Part shown: positions 13,760 to 20,894 of the stretch, one piece after another | How positions within the stretch are numbered: position 1 is the first letter of the stretch | How the letters are laid out: every line of letters begins with the position of its first letter | Virus record (IMG/VR): IMGVR_UViG_3300030117_008015 | Location: 1 to 21,175 of that record | Strand: one strand, 5' to 3' | Length of the DNA: 21,175 nt | DNA from: a virus | Program-made: the position numbers and the translations under genes | Notes under the pieces: generated by a model | What the model saw: only the letters and a program-made list of their open reading frames with translations | Databases searched by the model: none | What the model was told of the DNA's origin: nothing

Positions 13760-15684
13760 TGAAAAAAATATTATTTCAAACTGATTCTAGTTTAGCGAAA
13801 ACAGGGTTTGGCAGAAATGCTAAAGCTCTCCTTTCGTACCTTTATAAAACAAAAAAATATGAAATAGTGCAGTACTGTTGTGGTACTGACTATGCAAATT
13901 TAGCATTGCAAGCTACTCCATGGAAATCTGTGGGGACATTACCAAGTGACCCCAATGAGCGCCATCGGATTAGTCAAGATGCTGGTCAAGCTAGGATTGC
14001 AAGTTACGGTGGTTACCTCATTGACAAAGTTATGAATGAGGAAAAACCTGATTTCTATTTTGGTGTTCAAGATATATGGGGTACTGAATTTGCTATTGAT
14101 AAACCTTGGTTCAACAAGATTAACTCTGTCATTTGGACTACTTTGGATTCTCTGCCAATTTTACCGTCTGCTGTTAAAAATGCCCCCAAGATAAAAAATT
14201 ATTGGATTTGGAGTTCGTTTGCCACGAAAGAGCTTCATAGACTTGGGCACACTCATGTTAAAACGATGCACGGGTGTATTGAGACAGATTATTTTTACCC
14301 TCTGGAAGACGCTGAGAAGAAGAAGTTAAGGCAGCGGCACAACATAGAAGAGGACGCTTTTATAGTTGGTTTTGTGTTTAGGAATCAGCTTCGAAAATCT
14401 GTCCCTAATTTATTGGAAGGCTACGCAAAATGGAAGGAGCAAGAAAAACCTAAAAAGAAAACGTATTTACTTTTTCATACTCATTGGAAAGAAGGTTGGA
14501 ATATACATAAGCTTGCTGAGGAATACGGTATTGATAAGTCTGAGATACTCACAACTTACGTCTGTAAAAAGTGCGGCGATTATCAAGTGAAAGCTTACGA
14601 TGGTGAAGACAAGGATTGTCCTAGCTGCCTCTCTGAAAAAACTCAAGTTACTACTAGCGTGGGAGCAGGAGTAAGAGAAGATCAACTTAATGAAGTATAT
14701 AATTTAATGGACTACTATTGCCACCCATTTACAAGTGGTGGTCAGGAAATTCCAATTCAAGAAGCTAAATTAACGGGTCTAATAACTGGAGTTACAAATT
14801 ATAGCTGCGGAGAAGAAAGTTGCGAAGAAGGTTCAGGCTCTTTACCTTTAAGCTGGTCGGAATACAGGGAACACCAGACGGAGTTTAAAAAAGCTTCTAC
14901 TTGCCCTATCTCTATATCTACTAGCATAGATGTAGTTTACAATATGTCGGAAGAGGAGAGGAAAGAAGAGGGTAAAGTAGCTAGGCAATGGGCTATTGAT
15001 AATTTTTCAGTTGAGGTTATCGGTAAGAAATTCGAGGAGTTTATAGACAATACTGATTGTACCGATTATAAATTTGAAGACGAAGAGGATAAATCAACTA
15101 TTAAAAAGAATAACCCAGACGCTTTTATTCCTGCGATTGAAAATGATTCTGAATGGGTGTTGACTTTATACAAAGAAATACTTGCGACTGAAAACCATGT
15201 TAATGATGAAGGTTATAAAACTTGGATGCATTCTTTAGCAAACAAAGTTCCGCGCGAACAGATAGAAGATTATTTTAGAAAAGTCGCTCGAGATCATAAC
15301 GCAAAATATTTTCCCGAGAAAGTAGAGGATAACTTAGATAAAGATGATGAAGGCAGAAGGATTGTTTATGTCATGCCTGAGAGTAGTGTTGATGTATTTT
15401 TATCCACCTCTTTACTGAAGTCTATAAAAGAAAAATATCCAGATTATAACCTGTACTTCGCTACTAAACCACAATATTTTCATATACTTCAAGGCAATCC
15501 GTATATACATAAAGTTATTCCTTACAACGCCCAATTTGATAATGCTTTATACCTTGAAGGGATGGGTGATCAAAAAGGCTTTTTCGAGATAGCTTTTACC
15601 CCTCATATAACAACTCAACGGGCTAACAATTACATTCATAATTGCAAAGATATAATAGATAAGAAAAGATTATGCACATTTTAG
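13759..15684 (+). CDS. Multidomain glycosyltransferase: GT4-like + DUF4214-like + N-half of GT9
   Basis: 641 aa. Residues 1-430 form a GT-B glycosyltransferase of GT4 type: TGFGRNAKALL (15-25) in the nucleotide-facing loop, VGFVFRNQLRKSVPNLLEGY (203-222) opening the second Rossmann domain, and HPFTSGGQEIPIQEA (322-336) as the donor-binding E-x-E region. Inside the second domain is a zinc ribbon, C269-x2-C272...C287-x2-C290. Residues 460-515 (SEWVLTLYKEIL...GYKTWMHSL) resemble DUF4214, often linked to surface glycans. Residues 533-635 (RRIVYVMPESSVDVFLSTSLLKSIKEKYP) look like the N-terminal Rossmann half of a GT9/heptosyltransferase. That fold is cut by the stop at 15682, and its second half is the next ORF in another frame. 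The start overlaps the preceding stop by one base (TAATG). Sugar and acceptor are unknown. Confidence 0.85.
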   Translation: MKKILFQTDSSLAKTGFGRNAKALLSYLYKTKKYEIVQYCCGTDYANLALQATPWKSVGTLPSDPNERHRISQDAGQARIASYGGYLIDKVMNEEKPDFYFGVQDIWGTEFAIDKPWFNKINSVIWTTLDSLPILPSAVKNAPKIKNYWIWSSFATKELHRLGHTHVKTMHGCIETDYFYPLEDAEKKKLRQRHNIEEDAFIVGFVFRNQLRKSVPNLLEGYAKWKEQEKPKKKTYLLFHTHWKEGWNIHKLAEEYGIDKSEILTTYVCKKCGDYQVKAYDGEDKDCPSCLSEKTQVTTSVGAGVREDQLNEVYNLMDYYCHPFTSGGQEIPIQEAKLTGLITGVTNYSCGEESCEEGSGSLPLSWSEYREHQTEFKKASTCPISISTSIDVVYNMSEEERKEEGKVARQWAIDNFSVEVIGKKFEEFIDNTDCTDYKFEDEEDKSTIKKNNPDAFIPAIENDSEWVLTLYKEILATENHVNDEGYKTWMHSLANKVPREQIEDYFRKVARDHNAKYFPEKVEDNLDKDDEGRRIVYVMPESSVDVFLSTSLLKSIKEKYPDYNLYFATKPQYFHILQGNPYIHKVIPYNAQFDNALYLEGMGDQKGFFEIAFTPHITTQRANNYIHNCKDIIDKKRLCTF

Positions 15685-16856
15685 AATCCTACGCACTGCA
15701 AAATGATTTAAAGATAGATAAACCTTTAATCTATGAAAAATATTTTCCCTTAACTATAGATAAATTCATAACGCTTGATACGTCTTCGTTGGGTACGAAA
15801 GCTTTGAACTATGATCACTGGCAGTTGGTAGTAGATCTAATTTACCCAAAGCTAAAAGAGTTGGACATATATATAGTCCAGTTAGGCGAGAAAACAGACC
15901 AACTTCTGCAAAATTGTTATTCAACGATGGGTCAATGCAACTTTAATCAAAAAGCGTATGTGATTAGTAAAAGTCTAGCTCATATATCTACAAATAATGA
16001 GAGTTGTCATATAGCTTCCCATTACAATAAAAAATCTGTAGTGGTGTTTTCGAATAATTGCTATACTGGCCAGTTTAAACCTTATTGGACAGATGAAGAT
16101 AAGGTCTGTATTGTTGAGCCACCTAAAGGTAGTGTTCGTCCTTCTTACAATCCTAACGAAGAACCGAAATCTATAAATACTATCGCGCCCGAAGAAATAG
16201 CTTCTAAAATTTTAGCGTTAGTCGGAGTTCATACTTTTTCTCCTGAGTTAAAAACAGTTAAGATCGGTAAGTCCTTTTATAATTCTCGGATAGATTCTGA
16301 CCTAACTCATTTATTGGACGCTAATAAATTAAAAGTTGCTTCGTTAATAGTTCGTATGGATTTTAATTTTAATGAAGCTAATTTAGTTAAGCAGTTGGAA
16401 GCGTGTCCTTGTTCTGTCATAACTTCCAAACCTATAAGTGATGAGATTTTAAATAAATATCACAAAAAAATTGTAGAGCTAGTTTACTATATAGAAGATG
16501 ACCATAGTCCTGAATTTATCAGAAAGATAAAGCAGAAATCTATAAATTACCTTTTACGAACTCGAAAAGAAGGTAAAGAAATAAATGATTTAAAGTTAGA
16601 TTACTTTGATTATGGCCTCATACAACCTATAAAGGCTAAATCTCGAGATGATTTTGAAGAGCTCAAGGGTAAAAATAAATTATTTTATAAATCTAATTAT
16701 TTTATTGTTCATGGTAACAAGTTTTATCCTAGCACCGCAGCTTTCTTAAATAAGGAGCAAGGTTCTCCAAATATGAAGCACGAAATTCACCCAGTTATTG
16801 ATACTCCACTTTTCTGGGAAGAAGAAGAACATTTTCAATTTTTGGCAAAAAAGTAG
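15672..16856 (+). CDS. C-terminal half of GT9 (heptosyltransferase-like) plus unknown domain
   Basis: 394 aa. Residues 1-185 look like the second Rossmann domain of a GT9 enzyme. They open with a helix (MHILESYALQNDLKI), then DTSSLGTKALNYDHWQLVVDLI, then HISTNNESCHIASHYNKKSVVVFS (107-130). The last segment aligns with the GT9 motif (G)xDSGxxHxAxxxxxPxVxLF and ends with QFKPYW. The first domain of a GT9 is missing from this ORF but present at the end of the preceding one, in the other frame. ATG 15672 starts 13 nt before that stop. Residues 190-394 form an unknown domain (LKVASLIVRMDFN, CPCSVITSKPISDE, YYIEDDHS) that looks alpha/beta. Either a two-subunit GT-B enzyme, a frameshifted gene or programmed slippage would explain it. 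Confidence 0.8.
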   Translation: MHILESYALQNDLKIDKPLIYEKYFPLTIDKFITLDTSSLGTKALNYDHWQLVVDLIYPKLKELDIYIVQLGEKTDQLLQNCYSTMGQCNFNQKAYVISKSLAHISTNNESCHIASHYNKKSVVVFSNNCYTGQFKPYWTDEDKVCIVEPPKGSVRPSYNPNEEPKSINTIAPEEIASKILALVGVHTFSPELKTVKIGKSFYNSRIDSDLTHLLDANKLKVASLIVRMDFNFNEANLVKQLEACPCSVITSKPISDEILNKYHKKIVELVYYIEDDHSPEFIRKIKQKSINYLLRTRKEGKEINDLKLDYFDYGLIQPIKAKSRDDFEELKGKNKLFYKSNYFIVHGNKFYPSTAAFLNKEQGSPNMKHEIHPVIDTPLFWEEEEHFQFLAKK

Positions 16857-16885
16857 TTGACTTGCCAACCTAAAAGTATTACCCT
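16857..16885 (+). promoter_or_regulatory. Promoter-like sequence before the 16897 gene
   Basis: TTGACT (16857-16862), a 17-base spacer, then TACCCT (16880-16885, 3 of 6). It occupies the 40-base gap after the glycosyltransferase gene, and ATG 16897 is 11 bases beyond. It repeats the layout at 1837 and 8645. Confidence 0.4.
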
Positions 16886-16896
16886 CTAAAAGACAT

Positions 16897-17613
16897 ATGG
16901 GAACTACAGTGATAAATAAACCTCCGGTTACTTTCAAACGTAATCAATACGGATTACTCGAAGACAAAAACGTAAAGTATGAGTTTAATGATGATGGAAC
17001 AGTAAACTGGCGTAAAATGATCAAGCCAGAGTTCTTGGTTGCTAATAGAGACCGTACTGCTGAGACTGATATTTCAAAACTCGAAGATAATGAACTAATT
17101 ATTTTGCTTGGTGGGTTGAAGGATTTAGCTAACGTAAGAGGCTATCATTCAGTGACTTACAAAATCCATGAATCTTCTCCTGAGTATGTTTGTGCTTCTT
17201 GCAGTATAGTTTGGATTGGTAATTATGAAACTGAAAATTCAGAATCAGTTTTATTTGAAGCGGTAGCAGATGCAGGACTTAAAAACACAGAAGGGTTTAG
17301 CCAAATGTATCTCGCAGCTATCGCAGAAAACAGGGCTTTTTGTCGTGCGGTGCGTAATTTTTTGCGAATCAACATCGTCGCTAAAGAAGAGTGCAAGAAT
17401 GTCAAAATTTCAAAACCAAGTCCCAACGTCAACGCTGCTTCTCCAGACATATTCTTATCTACCCTTATGAAGGAGAAGAATATAGATTTTGGAGCTATCA
17501 AAGCAAAAATGATCAAAGAAAGCGTCAAAGGGGCAGTAGAGTGGAATTCAGTCAAAGATATTCCTCGTTTGAAGATGTTTGAGCTGATTGAAAGAATGCA
17601 GAAAAAGAAATGA
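16897..17613 (+). CDS. Unknown phage protein, possibly a Rad52-like ssDNA annealing protein
   Basis: A 238-aa protein. The central block (about 68-165) has an ordered pattern: LGGLKDLANVRGYHSVTYKI, then strands VCASCSIVWIGNYETE, then a helix with AIAENRAFCRAVRNFLRINIV. This arrangement of a glycine turn, beta-hairpin and Arg-rich helix resembles the Rad52/Sak single-strand annealing group. A separate C-terminal helical domain (184-236) is similar in shape to the tail domains of phage annealing proteins. No motif settles it. The neighbours support a DNA role, since it overlaps a PD-(D/E)XK nuclease by 4 nt, as annealing protein/exonuclease pairs often do. It begins behind a promoter-like sequence and has no ribosome site. 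Confidence 0.7.
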   Translation: MGTTVINKPPVTFKRNQYGLLEDKNVKYEFNDDGTVNWRKMIKPEFLVANRDRTAETDISKLEDNELIILLGGLKDLANVRGYHSVTYKIHESSPEYVCASCSIVWIGNYETENSESVLFEAVADAGLKNTEGFSQMYLAAIAENRAFCRAVRNFLRINIVAKEECKNVKISKPSPNVNAASPDIFLSTLMKEKNIDFGAIKAKMIKESVKGAVEWNSVKDIPRLKMFELIERMQKKK

Positions 17614-18101
17614 ACTACCTACAAAGGTTCAAGATAAGCGAAGCTACTCTGAATAAAGCTCGCGAGAGGTTTGAAAAGTTCCCTTTGTTAAATAACTCTA
17701 TTAGAAATAGAGAAGGAGGGCTTGTTGGTTACATCGGTGAGGCTTTAGTATTGCACCTTCAAGGTGGCGAGATAAAGGATACGTACGATTACGATTTGAT
17801 TAATGCTGACGGCGTTAAGATAGACGTAAAGACCAAAGAACGCAAAGTCGCTCCTAGAGCTAACTACAACTGTACTGTAGCTGATTACAACCCAAATCAA
17901 AAGTGTGATAGATATGCCTTCGTCAGCGTACTAGAAGACTACAAAACCGCATGGTATTTGGGCAGTATATCAAAAGAGGACTTTTACAAGAAGGCTGTTT
18001 TTTACAAACAGGGCGATCTTGACCCTGACTCCTCTCCCAGATATCCTTTCAAGTTTACGGCTGACTGCTACAACATTAAAGTAAACCAATTAGAATTATG
18101 A
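17610..18101 (+). CDS. PD-(D/E)XK nuclease-fold protein
   Basis: A 163-aa protein with the nuclease core. GYIGEALVLHLQ holds E44 in the first helix. DYDLINADG has D62. KIDVKTK gives D72-V-K74, the canonical second acidic residue and lysine. RYAFVSVLEDYKTAWYLGSISKEDF (101-125) matches the final strand-helix of the fold. The second strand is followed by an Arg/Asn-rich loop (APRANYNC) likely to contact DNA. It resembles small nucleases seen beside recombination genes in phages; the substrate is unknown. The gene overlaps the putative annealing gene by 4 nt and the next gene by 4 nt (ATGA), so it belongs to the same transcript. The start at ATG 17610 is preceded by GAAAAAGAA, a weak purine-rich site. 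Confidence 0.8.
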   Translation: MNYLQRFKISEATLNKARERFEKFPLLNNSIRNREGGLVGYIGEALVLHLQGGEIKDTYDYDLINADGVKIDVKTKERKVAPRANYNCTVADYNPNQKCDRYAFVSVLEDYKTAWYLGSISKEDFYKKAVFYKQGDLDPDSSPRYPFKFTADCYNIKVNQLEL

Positions 18102-18532
18102 GCTTCTACTTAACTAGACCAGACGAAAGTAATTCCGAGAATAATAATGACTTTACCGCAAATATACGGACTTATTCGGCGCTATTTAAAATAGCTGTAG
18201 TTTATGGTTTTGAGCCAAAAGGGGATATACCGTTTTCTAATGATGGCGGTTGGGTAAGTGATGATGATGCTCTTCGTTGGGCTAAAGCCATTGAATTGTC
18301 TTTGGACGATATTCCAGACCAAAAAGCAGAGCCACTACCAGAAAAGGTGGAAGAAATTAATTCTAAAATGAAGGCAGCATTTGAGTCTGAGGAAAATCTT
18401 GCTATGTTGAGGCACGCTATTCAAGCTAACCCTCACGCTTCAATACTAGAGGTATTTTCGGGTAAAGACGGTAAAGATTACTTGAAAGAATTTATTGGGT
18501 TCTTGAAAAAGGGAGGCTTCAGTACGTGGTGA
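18098..18532 (+). CDS. Unknown acidic protein
   Basis: 144 aa and acidic overall. The N-terminal part includes TYSALFKIAVVYGFEPKG (26-43) and GGWVSDDDALRWAKAIELSLDDIP (50-73), which looks like a helical domain. The C-terminal part (84-140) is also helical (VEEINSKMKAAFESEENLAMLRHAIQ, DYLKEFIGFLKKGGF). There is no transmembrane segment, no cysteine cluster and no catalytic motif I can identify. Its position between a nuclease and a cupin gives no clear function. The end overlaps the cupin start by 7 nt. Confidence 0.75.
   Translation: MSFYLTRPDESNSENNNDFTANIRTYSALFKIAVVYGFEPKGDIPFSNDGGWVSDDDALRWAKAIELSLDDIPDQKAEPLPEKVEEINSKMKAAFESEENLAMLRHAIQANPHASILEVFSGKDGKDYLKEFIGFLKKGGFSTW
18511..18516 (+). 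promoter_or_regulatory. Shine-Dalgarno that decides the cupin start
   Basis: GGGAGG ends nine bases before GTG 18526. Two GTG codons follow one another (18526, 18529); the spacing favours the first. Confidence 0.55.
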
Positions 18533-18870
18533 AACAGGTAGATAAAGATTGGGGCTACGAAGTATGGCTTAGTAATAATGAGAAGGAAAATTATTGCGGC
18601 AAAATACTTTACATCGAAGAAGGTAAATCTACTTCAATGCACTTCCATGCTAAAAAGCATGAGTCTTTTTTTATACTTGAGGGATCGCTTTGTATACACA
18701 CTATAGATACAGTTACGACAGAGATAACCCCGCATTACGTTAAACAAGGCGAAAGGTTTGTCATGGACAGGCTTGTGCCTCATAAGCTTGAAGCACATAG
18801 TGGCCCAGTTAAATTTATTGAAATAAGCACCTTTCACGAAGACAGTGATAGTTATCGAGTTTACAAATGA
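18526..18870 (+). CDS. Cupin-domain protein (mannose-6-phosphate isomerase type II-like)
   Basis: A 114-aa single cupin. It begins DKDWGYEVWLSNN, the KxWGYE opening typical of the isomerase domain of type II phosphomannose isomerases/GDP-mannose pyrophosphorylases. The first cupin motif, SMHFHAKKHESFFILEG (37-53), has metal ligands H39, H41 and E46; the second has H86 (RLVPHKLEAHSG). By family, this domain interconverts fructose-6-P and mannose-6-P or binds sugar-nucleotides. A small stand-alone cupin may also be a sugar epimerase or a regulator. It fits with the Gmd-like dehydratase at 806, since both use mannose metabolites, although the two are far apart. It starts at GTG and overlaps the previous gene by 7 nt and the next by 4 nt. 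Confidence 0.85.
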   Translation: MVKQVDKDWGYEVWLSNNEKENYCGKILYIEEGKSTSMHFHAKKHESFFILEGSLCIHTIDTVTTEITPHYVKQGERFVMDRLVPHKLEAHSGPVKFIEISTFHEDSDSYRVYK

Positions 18871-19691
18871 AAACTTGCACTAAATGTAAAGAAGAAAAAC
18901 CCTTTTCTGAGTTTAGCAAAAGAGTAGCGTCAATAGACGGACTGGCACATCGTTGCAAACCTTGCGTTTCACTTTATAATGCTGCTCGCCGTAACGGCGA
19001 AAACAGAGAAAGAATACTCGCTGAAAAAAAAGCTTGGTACAAAAAAAATAAAGAAAAGATATCAATTAAAAGTAAAGCTCACTACGAAGAGAACAAAGAA
19101 AGAATATTAGCTAAAAACAAAGCTTACCGTGACCTTGAAGTCAACAAACTTAAATCAAAAGTATGGCATAAAACTTATTACGAAGCTAATAAAGAAAAAA
19201 TATTAGCTAAAAATAAAGCTTGGAACGAGGCCCATAAAGATCATCTCAGAGGAACTACGAAAGAATGGCGAAAAAGAAAATGGAATAATGATCCTCTCCA
19301 TAAGCTTAAAATGAACACTAATCTCAACATCCGCCTTTCTATGCGCTATGTTGCAGGAGCAAAAAAACGACAGAGGACTTGCGAAATTTTGGGATGCTCA
19401 ATACCAGAATTTAAAGTTTACATTGAAAAACAATTTAAAGAAGGAATGACTTGGGGTAATTGGGGAAGATTAGATGAAGAATGGCAGCTTGATCACATAG
19501 TCCCCGTTTCCATTGGCACAACAGAAGAAGAAATTGTACGCCTAAATCACTATTCAAACTTCCAGCCTTTATGGGCAAAGGAAAACATCACAAAATCTAA
19601 TAAACTGATTCTAACCATGATCTCCCCAGAAAATAAAGTAAGATATAAAGACATAATAGAAAGAGCTTTAAAAAATGAAATCAGCAAATGA
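18867..19691 (+). CDS. HNH endonuclease with N-terminal zinc finger and helical repeats
   Basis: 274 aa. Residues 4-33 hold a zinc finger (C4-x2-C7...C30-x2-C33). Residues 46-135 are six imperfect repeats of about 15-16 residues, roughly NKEKILAKNKAWYEE, rich in Lys and likely to form long DNA-contacting helices. The nuclease is C-terminal. WQLDHIVPVS (206-215) has the DH pair D209-H210; HYSNFQPLWAKENITKSNK (228-246) has the Asn residues of HNH (N231, N240, N245). This layout is known from phage homing-type endonucleases. Its A-rich repeats differ from the neighbours, which fits a mobile gene. It starts at ATG 18867 in the end of the cupin gene (4-nt overlap) and overlaps the next by 4 nt, so it has settled neatly into the operon. 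Confidence 0.88.
   Translation: MKTCTKCKEEKPFSEFSKRVASIDGLAHRCKPCVSLYNAARRNGENRERILAEKKAWYKKNKEKISIKSKAHYEENKERILAKNKAYRDLEVNKLKSKVWHKTYYEANKEKILAKNKAWNEAHKDHLRGTTKEWRKRKWNNDPLHKLKMNTNLNIRLSMRYVAGAKKRQRTCEILGCSIPEFKVYIEKQFKEGMTWGNWGRLDEEWQLDHIVPVSIGTTEEEIVRLNHYSNFQPLWAKENITKSNKLILTMISPENKVRYKDIIERALKNEISK
19005..19221 (+). repeat. Direct repeats inside the HNH endonuclease gene
   Basis: Three related 31-base copies start at 19005, 19095 and 19191, so 90 and 96 bases apart. The last two differ at only two positions. They encode RERILAEKKA, KERILAKNKA and KEKILAKNKA. The near-identity of two copies at DNA level points to recent internal duplication or gene conversion. Confidence 0.7.
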
Positions 19692-20242
19692 GTAACGTGA
19701 TAACTTTATTTATTTCTGATGATGAATCGGAAAAGGTACGAGAGAACGCTAAACTAGCAATGGTAGGAGGCGTTTCAAGGATAAGAAATAACAAAGAAAG
19801 GAAAAAGTCTTTGGCCGAGGATCAGTTAGTGGGACAAATTTCCACTTATGTTGGTTCGGTTTTTCTTACTGGGTCTGCGGACGGTTATTATAAAGCGAGA
19901 GATAAAGCTAACAAGAACCCCTATAAGGGAGATGGCGGTGTTGATATTATTGGCTTGCCAAATGTAGATATTAAAGGTAGTATGATGAGGTATTCCCAAG
20001 ACCCATTGAAGTACCGTTTGTTAGTTAGGCCTCAAGAAAGGCATAAAGATTGGATTTACGTCCTTGCGATGGTTCCAAAACAAAGGCCGTACAAATGCCA
20101 TTTAGTAGGTTGGGCATATGACTCCGACTTGCCTGAAAAAGCTTACAGTGGGGATATCAAGGCCCTTCATGGGGCTTTTGTTAAAGAGGGTCGTGATCTT
20201 CGACCAATGAAAGAACTTAAAAATGAAATTAGCAATAATTAG
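19688..20242 (+). CDS. PD-(D/E)XK nuclease-like protein
   Basis: 184 aa with a second, different restriction-endonuclease core. A helix with E44 (LAEDQLVGQIST) comes first, then GGVDIIGL with D86, then NVDIKGS giving D94-I-K96, then the strand pattern YRLLVRPQERHKDWIYVLAMV (108-128). LVGWAYDSDL near the end is the last strand. The arrangement (E...D...DxK) is the same as at 17610, but the sequences are not similar, so this is a distinct family. Small nucleases of this kind occur in phages as structure-specific or decay nucleases; the target is unknown. The gene begins at ATG 19688 within the HNH stop and overlaps the nucleotidyltransferase gene by 20 nt. Confidence 0.75.
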   Translation: MSNVITLFISDDESEKVRENAKLAMVGGVSRIRNNKERKKSLAEDQLVGQISTYVGSVFLTGSADGYYKARDKANKNPYKGDGGVDIIGLPNVDIKGSMMRYSQDPLKYRLLVRPQERHKDWIYVLAMVPKQRPYKCHLVGWAYDSDLPEKAYSGDIKALHGAFVKEGRDLRPMKELKNEISNN

Positions 20243-20648
20243 CGGCGGATTTGATCCCGTTCATGTGGGCCATATTGAACTTTTACAAAAAGCTCGTGAA
20301 ATGGCTGATAGTCTTTTCGTGATAGTTAATAACGATCAGTTCTTAGAACGTAAGAAGGGTAAGCCTTTTATGCCTCTGAACGAAAGAATTGCCATCATGC
20401 AAGCCTTCAAGGGTGTTGAAGTAGCTTTGGAATCAGTAGATGAAGATGATACTGTTTGCGAAACATTAACTTGGTTATACGCAGCTTATAAACCAAAATT
20501 TAAGGAAATGTTTTTTTGCAACGGGGGAGACAGGACGTCAGGAGACGATACCCCTGAGCACGAAATATGTTTGAAGATAGGCATCAAACCTATTTACGGA
20601 TTGGGAGCTAAGATACAAAGCAGTAGCGAACTCATTAAAAAACTATGA
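20223..20648 (+). CDS. Cytidylyltransferase-like nucleotidyltransferase
   Basis: A 141-aa protein of the HxGH nucleotidyltransferase superfamily. GGFDPVHVGHIELL (8-21) carries H14 and H17. MPLNERIAIMQAF (50-62) holds the conserved Arg. CNGGDR (98-103) is the GGD segment. QSSSELI (131-137) stands in for the ISST(x)I motif. It is closest to the RfaE C-terminal/TagD/glycerol-phosphate cytidylyltransferase type, which joins CTP or ATP to a phosphorylated sugar or polyol. The substrate cannot be read from sequence. The GT9-like gene at 15672 would use ADP-heptose in bacteria, so an activated-heptose route is attractive but unproved; NMN or pantetheine adenylylation is an alternative. It overlaps the upstream gene by 20 nt and the next by 4 nt. 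Confidence 0.85.
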   Translation: MKLAIISGGFDPVHVGHIELLQKAREMADSLFVIVNNDQFLERKKGKPFMPLNERIAIMQAFKGVEVALESVDEDDTVCETLTWLYAAYKPKFKEMFFCNGGDRTSGDDTPEHEICLKIGIKPIYGLGAKIQSSSELIKKL

Positions 20649-20893
20649 AAAAATACGTATTAGCTTTTTTAGCTTTTGTAGGTTTAAATTTAGCCGGACT
20701 ATTCTGCATAGGGTTTGCGTTTGGAATTATAGCTGCCCTAGGCGGAGAAACTGACCCGCAAGCCGTTCAAGAGTCTGCATGGATTGACTTTTTAGTTATT
20801 TTGGGTTGGCCTATCATTTCTTTCTTCGCTTTCAAATTTTCAATAGAAAGGATTATTTTAAAAACTAAAGACGAAGACTCAAAACTTTTCTGA
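20645..20893 (+). CDS. Small membrane protein with two helices
   Basis: An 82-aa protein with two hydrophobic spans, residues 4-34 (VLAFLAFVGLNLAGLFCIGF...) and 46-67 (WIDFLVILGWPIISFFAF), and a charged C-terminal tail (SIERIILKTKDEDSKLF). By the positive-inside rule, the KK at the start and the Lys-rich tail would place both ends in the cytoplasm. No lysis-protein signature (a pinholin or holin would also be small with two spans) can be confirmed; no endolysin gene is visible in the window. It overlaps the previous gene by 4 nt (ATGA) and is followed after one base by the next ATG. Confidence 0.75.
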   Translation: MKKYVLAFLAFVGLNLAGLFCIGFAFGIIAALGGETDPQAVQESAWIDFLVILGWPIISFFAFKFSIERIILKTKDEDSKLF

Positions 20894-20894
20894 T

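Noticed and set aside
14021-14050. TTGACA inside the glycosyltransferase gene
   Set aside because: The bases 17 downstream do not resemble a -10 and it lies deep within coding sequence.
14366-14590. Plus-strand frame inside the glycosyltransferase gene
   Set aside because: It overlaps the conserved second Rossmann domain and zinc ribbon in another frame, with no start signal and no family.
17223-17582. Plus- and minus-strand frames within the 16897 gene
   Set aside because: The main frame has ordered structure and joins its neighbours by a 4-nt overlap; the others are shadows.
19005-19221. Repeats considered as a CRISPR array
   Set aside because: Only three diverged copies, in frame with a protein repeat, and with related rather than unique spacers.
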